Below the pieces are notes generated by a model. That model was not told the DNA's origin and did no database searches. It saw only the letters and a program-made list of their open reading frames with translations. The translations under genes were made by a program, and so were the position numbers. Of a stretch of 64,000 bases of DNA, positions 50,558-59,804 are shown in pieces. Source of the DNA: Halobacteria archaeon HArc-gm2. GTDB taxonomy: Archaea > Halobacteriota > Halobacteria > Halobacteriales > Haloarculaceae. Numbering within the stretch: the stretch's first letter is position 1; each line of letters starts with the position of its first letter. The DNA lies in the NCBI GenBank assembly GCA_025517465.1, contig JAOPKE010000002.1, forward strand, positions 248,001-312,000, read 5' to 3'.

Positions 50558-51019
50558 ATGGAGGACGCCAGTCCGGCCCAGCGGGCCCGCGAGAACGCGA
50601 CGGGCATCGTCTCGATGCTCGTGACCGGTATCTGGCTGGCCGCGCTCTTCCTGGGGTTCGAGTGGTGGCTCCCGTTCATGCTGTTCGGATACATCGTGCT
50701 GATCCCCCTCACCGCCATCCTGTTCGGCGACGAAGACGACGTCGAGGAGTGGGTCGGCGAGGACGTCGCCAGCGGATCGACGACTGGCGAGTCGACCGAC
50801 GAATCGGCCGACGCAAGGGCCGCTCGCACCGACGCGGACGGGGACGACGAGGCGCTGGCGCGGCTGCGGGAGCGCTACGCGAACGGCGAACTCACCGACG
50901 ACCAGTTCGAGCGGAAGGTCGAGCGACTCCTCGAAACCGACACCCTGGAGAACGTCGAGGACCGGCAGCGTGACCGCGAACGAGGACGAGGGACCGAGCG
51001 CGAGACCGAGTTCGAGTGA
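50558..51019 (+). CDS. SHOCT-domain membrane protein
   Basis: 153 residues. Two TM segments (about 16-35 and 38-56), an acidic disordered linker (58-95), then a SHOCT-type helix pair DDEALARLRERYANGELTDDQFERKVERLLE (about 96-128) and a charged tail. SHOCT modules are short oligomerisation motifs often at the end of membrane proteins. Function unknown. Divergent from the DUF7095-like gene. Confidence 0.78.
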   Translation: MEDASPAQRARENATGIVSMLVTGIWLAALFLGFEWWLPFMLFGYIVLIPLTAILFGDEDDVEEWVGEDVASGSTTGESTDESADARAARTDADGDDEALARLRERYANGELTDDQFERKVERLLETDTLENVEDRQRDRERGRGTERETEFE

Positions 51020-51094
51020 GCCCGGGACTCGCAACGCCCGCTGTACGCGCTCGAAACGCAAGCACTACCGGCACTCCGCTCCGACAGTTCGTCG

Positions 51095-51412
51095 ATGTCC
51101 TGGCTCCTGCTGTTCGTCGCCGGACTGTTCGAGGCGGTGTGGGCCATCGGCCTGGAGTACTCCGACGGGTTCACGAAGCCGGTGCCCACTGCAATCACTG
51201 TCGTCGCACTCGCCATCAGCATGGTCCTGCTGGCCCGGGCCGTCCGTGACCTGCCCATCGGCACCGCATACGCCGTCTGGACTGGCATCGGCGCCACGTC
51301 GACGGCCATCTACGGCCTGACGGTGCTCGACGAGCCAGCCAGTCCCGCCCGACTGTTCTTCCTCGGGTTCATCGTCGTCGGCATCGTCGGACTCCACAGC
51401 ACGGGAGCCTAA
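51095..51412 (+). CDS. SMR-family transporter, SugE/Gdx type
   Basis: 105 residues, four TM helices, the standard SMR length. Catalytic Glu13 in LFEAVWAIGLEYSDGFTKPVPT; this loop is the SugE/Gdx signature, and PIGTAYAVWTGIGA completes the family pattern. Gdx proteins export guanidinium in exchange for protons; others act on quaternary ammonium compounds. The start follows the previous stop by 75 bp. Confidence 0.88.
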   Translation: MSWLLLFVAGLFEAVWAIGLEYSDGFTKPVPTAITVVALAISMVLLARAVRDLPIGTAYAVWTGIGATSTAIYGLTVLDEPASPARLFFLGFIVVGIVGLHSTGA

Positions 51413-51444
51413 CACTTACTGCCACGCTGGCAGAAGCGGCGGGC

Positions 51445-52536
51445 ATGGTGGACGACGTGGACGCTCACGAGGGGGTGGACGACGTGCCGGCGCAGGAAGG
51501 GGTGGCCGAGGCGTTTACGGACCTGGCCGGGTGGGCCGCCGACTCTTCGCCGCTGTACGAACGCATCGGTCGCATCGTCGCCGACGACCCCGACCTCCTC
51601 GAACTCGCCGCGGCAGTCCCCGAGGACCGCTCGACGGCCAACGTCTTCCTCGCCGCGGTGCAGTTTCTCCTCTTGCGCGGCGCAGACCACCCGCTGGCCG
51701 ATTACTACCCGAGCGTGACCGAAACCCCACGTGCTCCGGACGACTCGCTCAGCGACCGACTTCGCGACTTCTGCGAGACGTACGAGGACGACCTCCGCCC
51801 GCTGCTCGCGACCCGGCGAACCCAGACGAACTCGGTCCGTCGTGCCGCGGCGCTGTATCCCGCAATCTCCCACGTCGCCCGGCAGGTCGACGGCCCGCTC
51901 GCGCTCGTCGAACTCGGCCCCAGCGCCGGACTGAACCTCCTGTTCGACCGCTACCGCTACGAGTTCGGTGACCGCACCGCCGGGCCGGTCGACGCCCCCG
52001 CGACCGTGCGGACGACGGTCCGCGGAGACGAGGACCCACCGCTCCCCGACGACCCGCCGGCCGTCCACTCCCGCGTCGGTATCGACCTGAACCCGATGGA
52101 CGTGACTGACCCGGACGATGCGGACTGGCTACGGGCGCTCGTCTGGCCCGAACACGACGAGCGTCGTCGGACGCTGGAGGGGGCCATCGAGACTGCCCAG
52201 CGAGACCCACCGAACCTCGTCACGGGCGACCTCCTGGAGGATCTCCCGGCCGTCCTCGCCGACGTCCCCGACGACGTGCCTGTCTGCGTCTTCGACACGC
52301 TGGTGCTGTACCAGGTCCCCGAGGCCGTCCGCGAGCAACTCGACGAGACCGTCCGCGAGTTCGCCGCGCGGCGCCCGCTCCACTGGCTCGCCGGTGAGAC
52401 GGTGTTCGGCGATCAGGACGGCATCCGTCTGGAATGGACCCGCGCCGAGGACGGCGAGGTCAGGACCGACCTCCTGGCCGCCTTCGAACAGCACGGCGAC
52501 TGGGTCGAGTGGCGGCCGGACGAGGACGCGACGTAG
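51445..52536 (+). CDS. DUF2332 family protein
   Basis: 363 residues. SSPLYERIGRIVADDPDLLELA, ANVFLAAVQFLLLRGADHPLADYYPS, TQTNSVRRAAALYP and ALVELGPSAGLNLLFDRYRY are typical DUF2332 blocks. The last resembles a methyltransferase SAM-binding strand, and VCVFDTLVLYQVPEAVREQL fits motif IV. A methyltransferase-like fold of unknown substrate is therefore plausible. It follows the SugE/Gdx gene by 32 bp. Confidence 0.85.
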   Translation: MVDDVDAHEGVDDVPAQEGVAEAFTDLAGWAADSSPLYERIGRIVADDPDLLELAAAVPEDRSTANVFLAAVQFLLLRGADHPLADYYPSVTETPRAPDDSLSDRLRDFCETYEDDLRPLLATRRTQTNSVRRAAALYPAISHVARQVDGPLALVELGPSAGLNLLFDRYRYEFGDRTAGPVDAPATVRTTVRGDEDPPLPDDPPAVHSRVGIDLNPMDVTDPDDADWLRALVWPEHDERRRTLEGAIETAQRDPPNLVTGDLLEDLPAVLADVPDDVPVCVFDTLVLYQVPEAVREQLDETVREFAARRPLHWLAGETVFGDQDGIRLEWTRAEDGEVRTDLLAAFEQHGDWVEWRPDEDAT

Positions 52537-52586
52537 TTCTCCGGAATCGGCGCCCGTTTTTTCCCGCTCGCGGCAGATGCTCGTCC

Positions 52587-53357
52587 ATGGAGTTCGACGT
52601 GTTCGGGTCGGCGGACGCCGCGGCCGACGCTGGTGGAGGCGCGGTCGTCGACGGCGAAGCTGACACCAGCGACGGTGCGGCCGAACGTGACTGCCTGTTC
52701 GTCCTCGGCTGGGGGAATCGACCGGACCACGAACCCGTCCGCTGGCTGATCGACCGTCTCGTCGCGGACGGCTGGCGCGTCCACACCGCCACCCTCCCGG
52801 TCCACGTCAGGAACGTCAGGCACGAGTGGGTCGCCCCCGTCGAGCGCTACGCCGCCGACCTCGACGAGTTCGCCTTGCTGGGCCACAGCGCCGGCGGATT
52901 GACGGCCGCCCACGCCCGCGTCTCCGGCGTGACGACGCGGACCTACCTCAGTCCCTGGTGGGGGTACCCGCCGGCGACGAGCGGCCCGCTCCCGTCGCTA
53001 CTCGCGAAGATTCCCGCCGACGCGAAGGTCCTTCCCAGCGGTATGGCGGGGCCGCACCTCCTCGGGGAGTACGCCACCGAGCGGCAGCTGCGGGAGACGC
53101 CGAGTCGCGTCTCGCCCCGCTTTTTGCGGGCGACGCGCGAGGCCCACGACCGACTCCCCGCTATCGACGACGACGCCGTCGTCTTCTGCTCGCTGTCGGA
53201 CCGCGTCGTCTCGACGCGCGCTATCGGCGACCGCGCGAATTCGGACCACATCGTCCTCTACGACGGCGGCCACGAACTGTTCTCGTCGGCCTCACGAGAG
53301 GACCATCTGGAGACGTTGCTCGACGTGCTCGCCGACGGGTCGGACGCGCTCGATTGA
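52587..53357 (+). CDS. Alpha/beta hydrolase
   Basis: 256 residues. CLFVLGWGNRPDHEPVRWLIDRL starts the fold, and nucleophile Ser in FALLGHSAGGLTAA (GxSxG) is followed by the acid in CSLSDRVV and His in YDGGHELF. The N terminus (1-35) is Ala/Gly/Asp-rich and disordered. Substrate unknown. It is separated from DUF2332 by 50 bp and probably cotranscribed. A structured repeat begins right after its stop. Confidence 0.82.
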   Translation: MEFDVFGSADAAADAGGGAVVDGEADTSDGAAERDCLFVLGWGNRPDHEPVRWLIDRLVADGWRVHTATLPVHVRNVRHEWVAPVERYAADLDEFALLGHSAGGLTAAHARVSGVTTRTYLSPWWGYPPATSGPLPSLLAKIPADAKVLPSGMAGPHLLGEYATERQLRETPSRVSPRFLRATREAHDRLPAIDDDAVVFCSLSDRVVSTRAIGDRANSDHIVLYDGGHELFSSASREDHLETLLDVLADGSDALD

Positions 53358-53377
53358 CTCCGCGGTGCGATGTGGAA

Positions 53378-53587
53378 GGAAGCGTGATTCGCGCCGGACG
53401 GCGCGAATCCGGGGAGGGTTGGTGGCCATAATCGCGAGCGTGTGCCGAACGAAGTGAGGCCGCGCGAGCAACGCTGTCCCTGGAGGAATGAAAGGGCGAA
53501 CGCGTTTGCGGGAACCCGGGCGCAGCAAGCACCGAACGGAGTGAGGCGCGCAGCAAGCCCCGGGACCGCAAACGCGCGAGGGCTTTC
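53378..53587 (+). repeat. Structured dispersed repeat, subtype 1 (copy C1)
   Basis: Plus strand: GGAAGCG, hairpin GATTCGCGCC-GGAC-GGCGCGAATC (10-bp perfect stem), CCGGGGAGGGTTGGTGG, AATCGCGAGCG, CGCGCGAGCAACGC, GGAGGAATGAAAGGGCGA, stem GCGTTTGCGG / CCGCAAACGC around conserved GGGAACCCGGG and CCGGGACCG, and the end GCGAGGGCTTTC. A single copy without a head-to-head partner. The gap 53588-53679 beyond it holds nothing else. Confidence 0.6.
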
Positions 53588-53679
53588 TGTGTCTTGGCGT
53601 CCACTCTGACGTTCACGAACACAGCTCCGTCACGTCCAGAACGAAACCCTCACCCTCGCGCGTTCACAACCACACGCCA

Positions 53680-54702
53680 ATGGAGTGCGACAAGTGCGGC
53701 GACTCGGCGGCGGTCCACGCCGAATACAGCGGCCTCCACCTCTGCGAGGGCCACCTCTGCCAGGCCGTCGACAAGCGGGTCCGCCGCCGGGTTCGCGAGG
53801 ACGGCCTCGTTCCGGACGACGCGACGCCCGAGGACCCCGACACCTGGGTCATCGGGCTCTCGGGCGGGAAGGACAGCGTCGTCCTCACGCAGATTCTCCA
53901 CGAGACGTTCGCCGAGGACCCGCGGATCGAACTCGTCGCGCTGTCGATCCACGAGGGGATCGAGGGGTACCGCGACGAGAGCCTGGAGGCCTGCGTGGAA
54001 CTCACCGAGGACCTGGGAATCCGCCACGAGGTCGTCCACTACGAGGACGAGTTCGACGTCCGGATGGACGACGTCGTCGAGGACGACCCCGAGAACATGG
54101 CCGCCTGTGCGTACTGCGGCGTCTTTCGGCGGGATATTCTCTCCCGGTACGCCGAGGAGCTGGGCGCCGACAAACTGCTCACTGGCCACAACCTCGACGA
54201 CGAGGCCGAGACGGCGCTGATGAACTTCCTGGAGGGCGACGTCGGCCAGATGGCCAAACACTTCGAGGCGTCACTTGGCCCGTTCGATGGGAGCCAGCCT
54301 GGCGACCGAGCCACGGACGGCGGCGCCGCCACGGACCACGCCCGCGAAGACCAGGACCACCACGTCCCGCGGGCCAAGCCCCTCCGCGACGTCCCCGAGA
54401 AGGAAGTCGCGCTCTACGCCCGCTTCCGCGACCTGCCGGCCCACATCACCGAGTGTCCCCACGCCGAGGAGGCCTACCGCGGCGAGATACAGCAGCTGAT
54501 GCTGAAACTCGAAGAGAACCACCCCGGCACGCGCCACTCGATCATGGCCGGCTACGAGGAACTTGCCTCGCTGGCCTCCAGCGCACAGGACCCCGACGAC
54601 GAGTCCACGCCGGACTTCGGCGAGTGCGAACGCTGCGGCGCGCCGACGGCCCGCGACCTGTGCCGGAAGTGTGGGCTGCTCGACGCGCTGGAAGCGGTGT
54701 AG
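53680..54702 (+). CDS. ncsA: tRNA 2-thiolation protein NcsA (TtuA/Ncs6 family)
   Basis: 340 residues. PP-loop ATPase that adenylates tRNA U34 for sulfur transfer from an ubiquitin-like carrier. N-terminal zinc site (CDKCGDSA...CEGHLC), PP-loop SGGKDS at 61-66, catalytic Cys in ACAYCGVFRR, GHNLDDEAETALMNFLEGD, and a C-terminal zinc ribbon (CERCGAPTARDLCRKCG). In Haloferax the ncsA and ftsZ2 genes are neighbours; here two beta-helix genes lie between them. UbaA, which activates the sulfur carrier, is at the window start. Confidence 0.93.
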   Translation: MECDKCGDSAAVHAEYSGLHLCEGHLCQAVDKRVRRRVREDGLVPDDATPEDPDTWVIGLSGGKDSVVLTQILHETFAEDPRIELVALSIHEGIEGYRDESLEACVELTEDLGIRHEVVHYEDEFDVRMDDVVEDDPENMAACAYCGVFRRDILSRYAEELGADKLLTGHNLDDEAETALMNFLEGDVGQMAKHFEASLGPFDGSQPGDRATDGGAATDHAREDQDHHVPRAKPLRDVPEKEVALYARFRDLPAHITECPHAEEAYRGEIQQLMLKLEENHPGTRHSIMAGYEELASLASSAQDPDDESTPDFGECERCGAPTARDLCRKCGLLDALEAV

Positions 54703-54724
54703 CCGAAAAGCGATCCGAGAGCAG

Positions 54725-56095
54725 TCAGCCTGCGGTCCCGTTCGTCGGTTCCTGCGGGAGCCACGGGTCGAAGTGGACGCCGCTGGAGACAGGTGCGCCG
54801 TCACCGTCGGCGGCCGTGCTCGTCATCGGGTCGGTCACGTTCTCACCGGCCGGACTCGACGGCCCGGTCTCGGCGCCCCAGTAGTTGTTGGTCGCGGTGA
54901 CGACCTGCTCGTCTTCGTTCACGACGGCGTAGGCCTGCCGGTCACCGTCGCTGACCGTGAAGTTATTCGCGCGGACGTCGACGAACGCCGCGCGGGTCCA
55001 CCGGGACCGACAGCGGTCCTCGTTGGCGATACGGACGCCGTAGGTGGCGTCGATATCGTTGTGACGGATCGTCGTCTGTCCGGTCGCCCGTCGGACGAAC
55101 ACGCCGTGGACGCCGCCGAGGTCGTTCGAGGCGACCACGTGGTCGTCACCGGCGAGTCGCAGCGCTCCACCGTAGTCGGAGCCGTCACCGCCGCGGCTGA
55201 ACTCGTTTTTCACTATCGTGTGATTACTTCCTTCGACGAGCGCGCCCCACTCCGCGGCGCGGCTGACGTCGTTGTTCGAGACGGTGTGTCCGGATCCATC
55301 GACGTCGATGCCGGTGTCGTCGGCGCGTCTGATGGTGTTCTCCGCGACCGTATTCTCGTGCCCGTTCAGCAGGATCCCGTGATTCGGCCGTCCTGCGACG
55401 ACGTTCTCCGCGAGGAGGTTCCCGGACCCGCTCTCGACCGAGATCGCGGAGCCGAACTGCTTGACGTCGAACGAGTTCCGTTTCACGACTGAGTCGGACA
55501 GTCGCTCCGCTTCGACTCCGAGGGACGTCGCCGAGAACGTGTTGTTGCTCACAGTGGCGTTCGTCGTATCACTGATCCGCACCGCCGCGTAGCCCGCGTG
55601 GTACGTATTGTGCAGTTCGCTCTCGCGGATTTCGACCCGTTTGGACTGAACGATCTGGACGCCCTCACCGTAGCTGTTCGGGTCCAGGCTCGTGACGTTC
55701 GTAATTCGTCCGTCGGTCACGTTCTCGAATCGGACGTTGACGACGTTATCCGTCCCCTCGAGGTCGGTCACGGTGACGTTTCGAACCGGCATCGAGTTAC
55801 CCGTTCCGACGGCCTTCGTGAACCTGCCGCTATCGACCACGTGGCCGTCGCCGTCGAGGATGACGTCGTTCGCCCGGATATCGATACAGGCCCGCTCGTC
55901 GAGTCCGACGACGTGTCCCTGGTTCGGTAGATCGATGTCCTCCGTCAGGACGTAGTAGCCGGGTTGGTCGATGACTGTACACGAATCGATCGAGGAGGTC
56001 TGGGCCGACGCCGGCCCAGTAGCGAGGACCGCGGTACCGGATACGCACACCGCGAATGCGACCAGTACCGCGACCGGTTTCGTCGATAGGCTCAT
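54725..56095 (-). CDS. Secreted right-handed beta-helix (NosD-like) protein, paralog 1
   Basis: 456 residues. Sec signal MSLSTKPVAVLVAFAVCVSGTAVLATGPASA. Repeats of the parallel beta-helix type (VRFENVTDGRITNV, NNTFSATSLGV, GHENTVAENTIRRAD, GHTVSNNDVSRA, NHTIVKNEFSRG) run from about 55 to 385, followed by NNYWGAETGPSSPAGENVTDP and FDPWLPQEP, the ending typical of NosD/pectate-lyase-like haloarchaeal proteins. Such helices bind or cleave polysaccharide or organise surface structures. Start 56095 is preferred to 56167. The twin gene lies directly upstream. Confidence 0.85.
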   Translation of the reverse strand: MSLSTKPVAVLVAFAVCVSGTAVLATGPASAQTSSIDSCTVIDQPGYYVLTEDIDLPNQGHVVGLDERACIDIRANDVILDGDGHVVDSGRFTKAVGTGNSMPVRNVTVTDLEGTDNVVNVRFENVTDGRITNVTSLDPNSYGEGVQIVQSKRVEIRESELHNTYHAGYAAVRISDTTNATVSNNTFSATSLGVEAERLSDSVVKRNSFDVKQFGSAISVESGSGNLLAENVVAGRPNHGILLNGHENTVAENTIRRADDTGIDVDGSGHTVSNNDVSRAAEWGALVEGSNHTIVKNEFSRGGDGSDYGGALRLAGDDHVVASNDLGGVHGVFVRRATGQTTIRHNDIDATYGVRIANEDRCRSRWTRAAFVDVRANNFTVSDGDRQAYAVVNEDEQVVTATNNYWGAETGPSSPAGENVTDPMTSTAADGDGAPVSSGVHFDPWLPQEPTNGTAG

Positions 56096-56255
56096 ACTGG
56101 TACGAGCGGGACGACTCGAGTAGATACATTTACTAATAACACAATAACGGACGCTCTGTACGACCACGGTCGTACTCGAAGAAGCCGTCCTCCGGTCCAG
56201 AACTGCCGTTCACGGGGTGCAAGCGAAAGGAGGCCTCGAAGTGCTCTCCGGCTGG

Positions 56256-57599
56256 TCAGGCCCCGGACTGGTTCGCCGGCTCCTGACCGAGCCACGGGTC
56301 GAAGTGGACGCCGCTGGAGACGGGCGCGCCGCCACCGTCGGCGGCCGTACCCGTTATCGGGTCGCTCACGTTCTCACCGGAGGGGCTCGACGGGCCGCTC
56401 TGGGCGCCCCAGTAGTTGTTCGTCGCGGTGACGACCTGCTCGTCTTCGTTCAGGACACCGTAGTACTGACCGTCCCCGTCGTCGGCGGTGAAGTTGTTCG
56501 CCCGAACGTCGACGACCGCGCCACCGCTCCGCCGGGGCAGACAGAGTTCCGTCTCGTCGACCCGAACGCCGTAGATGGCGTCGACGTCGTTGTGGCGAAT
56601 CGTCGTGGGACCGGTCGCATTCTGGAGGTACACACCGTGGACGCCCTGGAGATCGTTCGAGGCTACCAGGTGCCCACCGCCGGCGAGTTCCAGCGCGCCG
56701 CCGCTTCGCTCGATACCGTCACCACCACCGAACCTGTTGTTCGTGAACTTGTGGTTGCGTCCCTCGGCTGACGCGGCCCACCCGGAGATCCGCGTCGCGT
56801 CGTTGTCCGCGACGGTGTGGCCGGATCCCGAGACGCTGATCCCGTTCCTCGCGATTCCGATGGCGTTGCCGGTCACCGTACTATTCTGTCCGCCGACTGC
56901 GATAGCGACCTCGGGCCGCTGTTCGAACGTGTTGTTCGCCACGACGTTGCCGGCCCCGCTCGAGAGGTCGACCGGGGTGCTGTCGACGTCGAACGCGTTC
57001 TCGGCTATCCGGGACCGGTTCGTCCGTTCGGCGTCGATTCCGGTGACGTATCCACCAGTCACCGCGTTGTTTTCGACGGCGACGTCGGTGACGTCGCGGA
57101 GCCGCACTGCGGGGCTTCCCATGTTCGCCCCCAGGTCGCCGTCCCGAATCTCGACCCGTTCCGACTCGACGACGGCGACGCCGGCACCGGCGGATTCCGG
57201 CTCCTCGCTCGTCACGTCGACGACCCGGCCGTCGGTGACGTTCTCGAACCGGACGTTCGTTGCGCCCTGACGAACGGTGAGGTCGACGACGCTGACGTTC
57301 TCGACAGCGGCCGATCCGTTCGTTCCGACGACCGTCCCGTAGCTGTTCCCGGTGATGACGTGGCCGTCGCCGTCGAGGAAGACGTCGCTCGATCGGATCT
57401 CGATACACGCGCTCTCGGTCTCGCCGGGCTGATCGACGTCCTGCGTCAGGACGTAGTGGCCCGGTTCGTCGATGACTGTACACGAATCGATGGAGGTCGC
57501 CTGGGCCGACGCCGGCCCAGTAGCGAGGACTGCGGTACCGGCCGCGCCCACCGCGAGCGCGACCAGTAGCACGGTCACCTGTGGTAATCTTCTGCTCAT
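56256..57599 (-). CDS. Secreted right-handed beta-helix (NosD-like) protein, paralog 2
   Basis: 447 residues. Sec signal MSRRLPQVTVLLVALAVGAAGTAVLATGPASA. Same layout as its neighbour: SIDSCTVIDEPGHYVLTQDVD opening, beta-helix rungs (VRFENVTDGRVVDV, ENNAVTGGYVTGI, QNSTVTGNAIGIA, GHTVADNDATRI), then NNYWGAQSGPSSPSGENVSDP and FDPWLGQEP. The pair arose by tandem duplication and has diverged mainly in the middle rungs. Each has its own AT-rich upstream region. Role not assignable beyond a surface or secreted location. Confidence 0.85.
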   Translation of the reverse strand: MSRRLPQVTVLLVALAVGAAGTAVLATGPASAQATSIDSCTVIDEPGHYVLTQDVDQPGETESACIEIRSSDVFLDGDGHVITGNSYGTVVGTNGSAAVENVSVVDLTVRQGATNVRFENVTDGRVVDVTSEEPESAGAGVAVVESERVEIRDGDLGANMGSPAVRLRDVTDVAVENNAVTGGYVTGIDAERTNRSRIAENAFDVDSTPVDLSSGAGNVVANNTFEQRPEVAIAVGGQNSTVTGNAIGIARNGISVSGSGHTVADNDATRISGWAASAEGRNHKFTNNRFGGGDGIERSGGALELAGGGHLVASNDLQGVHGVYLQNATGPTTIRHNDVDAIYGVRVDETELCLPRRSGGAVVDVRANNFTADDGDGQYYGVLNEDEQVVTATNNYWGAQSGPSSPSGENVSDPITGTAADGGGAPVSSGVHFDPWLGQEPANQSGA

Positions 57600-57765
57600 A
57601 GGGCTGCCGACTGACCGAACAGCGTGCTATCGCTTTATTACGAACTAGATAAGGCGGGTAAATTTCACATTATCGCCGCACGATGTAGCTCTCGCTCACC
57701 GGTCGAGCGTCGTGAGAAAAGCGAGATAACCGTGTTCGAGAACTCCTGGCGTGGAGTGCCGGGAG

Positions 57766-58959
57766 TTACTGGTTCGTCCGGACGACGTCGAGACCGTTGT
57801 TCTTCTCGTGGGAGTCCTGGCCGCCGTCGGTGTGGCCGAACTCCTGGGAGGACTCGACGTTCTGGCTGGCGTCGAAGGACATGTCGTCGTCGTCGACGCC
57901 CTCGATGGCCTGCCGGGACTTGTCGGCCTGCTTCTGCGTGCTCGGGCCGAGCACCTGCGCCGACTGGACGCCGGTCATGATGGCCATGACGCGGACCTTG
58001 CCCTTGTACTCCTCCTGGATGCGGGCGCCCCAGATGACGTTGGCGCTGGCCTCCAGGCGTTCGGTGATGTTCTGGGCGATGCCCTCGGCCTCTTTCAGCG
58101 TGAGGTCGGGACCGCCGGTGATGTGGACGAGGCCACCGCTGGCGCCGCGGTAGTCGACGTCGAGCAGCGGGTGGTTCATCGCGTCCTTCACCACTTCCTC
58201 GGTCTTGTTCTTGTCCTGGGTCTCGCCGACAAGCATGACGGCGACGCCGCCCTGGTTCATGATCGAGGTCATGTCGGCGTAGTCCAGGTTGATCAGGGAC
58301 GGCTGGGTAATCGTCTCCGAGATACCCTTGACGGTCTCGGCGATGATCTGGTCCATCACCGAGAACGCCTTGCCGATGGGCAGGTTGGGGACGTAGTCCA
58401 GCAGTCGGTTGTTGTCCAGGACGATGATGGAGTCGGCCTCGTTGCGGAGCCGTTCGAGACCCTCCTCGGCCTTGACTGTCCGGGCACGCTCGACGTTGAA
58501 CGGCGTCGAGACCATGCCCACGACGATGGCGCCCTGTTCCTTGGCGATCTTGGAGACGACCGGCGCCGCGCCGGTGCCCGTACCGCCGCCCATGCCTGCA
58601 GTCACGAAGACGAGGTCGGCGTCGCCGAGGACTTCCTTGACCGTCCCCTGGGCCATCTCGGTGGCGCGCTCGCCCATGTTGGGGTCGCCGCCAGCGCCGA
58701 GGCCGTTGGTCAGGGACTTGCCGACCAGGATCTTCGTGTCGGCCTCGATCATCTTGAGGTGCTGCTTGTCCGTGTTGATGGCGACGGTGTCGGCGCCCTC
58801 GACGCCGATGTTGTACAGACGGTTGACGGTGTTGTTGCCGGCACCACCACAGCCGACGATGACGATCCGCGGATCGCCGAACCCGTCGACGCTCTCGTCG
58901 TCCATCTTCTGCTGCTCCGCTTCGTCACGCTCGAGCGCTTCCTTGACGATGTCCTGCAT
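57766..58959 (-). CDS. ftsZ2: Tubulin-like cell division protein FtsZ2
   Basis: 397 residues. GTPase that forms the mid-cell ring with FtsZ1; FtsZ2 acts mainly in constriction. GTP-binding [15 protein letters not shown] (36-50), tubulin signature [12 protein letters not shown] (123-134), and T7 loop [13 protein letters not shown] supply nucleotide and polymerisation contacts. The N-terminal [16 protein letters not shown] is characteristic of haloarchaeal FtsZ2, and the C-terminal tail (about 345-397) is disordered and polar. It follows an RHH gene by 2 bp on the same strand, so they form an operon. SepF is encoded at 10195. Confidence 0.94.
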   Translation of the reverse strand: MQDIVKEALERDEAEQQKMDDESVDGFGDPRIVIVGCGGAGNNTVNRLYNIGVEGADTVAINTDKQHLKMIEADTKILVGKSLTNGLGAGGDPNMGERATEMAQGTVKEVLGDADLVFVTAGMGGGTGTGAAPVVSKIAKEQGAIVVGMVSTPFNVERARTVKAEEGLERLRNEADSIIVLDNNRLLDYVPNLPIGKAFSVMDQIIAETVKGISETITQPSLINLDYADMTSIMNQGGVAVMLVGETQDKNKTEEVVKDAMNHPLLDVDYRGASGGLVHITGGPDLTLKEAEGIAQNITERLEASANVIWGARIQEEYKGKVRVMAIMTGVQSAQVLGPSTQKQADKSRQAIEGVDDDDMSFDASQNVESSQEFGHTDGGQDSHEKNNGLDVVRTNQ

Positions 58960-58961
58960 CG

Positions 58962-59150
58962 TTAGGCCCTCGCCCAGGTGCGCCGCTTGCGTTTCTCTGA
59001 TGGCCGTTCCTGAGATGGTTCCTGTTCGGAGAGCATCTCACGCACAGCGGAGCGGATAGCCTCGCTGCGGTTGGGGTATTCCCCCGTCTCGACCATTCGT
59101 TCGACCTCTTCTATCTGCTGCTTCGGAATCCGTAGTGTCACACGCTCCAT
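58962..59150 (-). CDS. Ribbon-helix-helix (CopG-like) DNA-binding protein in operon with ftsZ2
   Basis: 62 residues. [40 protein letters not shown] is a textbook RHH fold (strand 3-8, helix 11-21, helix 28-40), followed by a basic tail. Its stop is 2 bp from the ftsZ2 start. This arrangement is known next to haloarchaeal ftsZ2. It may autoregulate the operon through palindromic sites upstream (59167-59271). Confidence 0.9.
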   Translation of the reverse strand: MERVTLRIPKQQIEEVERMVETGEYPNRSEAIRSAVREMLSEQEPSQERPSEKRKRRTWARA

Positions 59151-59730
59151 TGTTATTCGTTCCCCGGTAAGACGGATGGCGTTTACACGCCGGACAGTGT
59201 GTCACACAGCGAAACCCCCAGACGGCAACGCCGTCCGCGCTGATTCGCACTGTGTAAGACGACCGTCTTACGCGTACCTCACAACAAACTATGGCATAAT
59301 AAAGGTTACGACGGTGTATGACATTGGCACGTTTACGACTCTAAACGGTGCCTAAATGGCGTTTACAGGCCTCTCGGCCAAGCAAACCCCTTCTGCCGTC
59401 GCGGCCGTTCGACCCCGCCAACGAGGGGGCGAAAGCCGGGCTTGAACTCCTGCGTTCCGTCTGGCGCTCCCTCTCGCGGCAGGTGTGTAAACGCGAATAA
59501 CGGGTGTTTCGAGCCGTAACTAGACGATCGAGGAGATCACAGGACCCGTTTACACGCATCGTTCGGAGCACCACTCGACGTCTGCAAACACCCTCTGAGA
59601 CGGTCGAAATCGGTGCCATTCGGTTCGTCGTATGGGTCACCGGCGGACTATATCAACTTTCCTCCCCGACCTCCCTGTCACACGGAATGATAACCGTTAA
59701 GTCCGGCAACGGCGCTACCATTGAGTACGC
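59151..59730 (-). promoter_or_regulatory. Long upstream region of the RHH-ftsZ2 operon with repeated motifs
   Basis: 580 bp without a gene. It holds the palindrome GTAAGACG-AC-CGTCTTAC (59254-59271), another half-site GTAAGACG at 59167-59174, and GTTTACAC-type motifs at 59181-59190, 59361-59370 (GTTTACAGGC), 59485-59492 (inverted) and 59548-59557. Such repeated sites upstream of an RHH gene are probable operators. The last 70 bp should include the tRNA-Tyr promoter. Confidence 0.5.
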
Positions 59731-59804
59731 CCGCCCTTAGCTCAGACTGGTAGAGCAGTCGACTGTAGATCGACTTGTCCCCCGTTCAAATCGGGGAGGG
59801 CGGA
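59731..59804 (+). tRNA. tRNA-Tyr (anticodon GTA)
   Basis: 74 nt. Acceptor CCGCCCT pairs with AGGGCGG, discriminator A at 59804. D-arm GCTCAGACTGGTAGAGC. Anticodon arm GTCGA-CTGTAGA-TCGAC with GTA at the anticodon position. T-arm CCCCG-TTCAAAT-CGGGG. No intron and no encoded CCA. Its 3' end is copied twice downstream. Confidence 0.95.

Noticed and set aside
54719..57599. Open plus-strand frames opposite the beta-helix genes
   Set aside because: They are antisense to two genes with clear signal peptides and beta-helix repeats.
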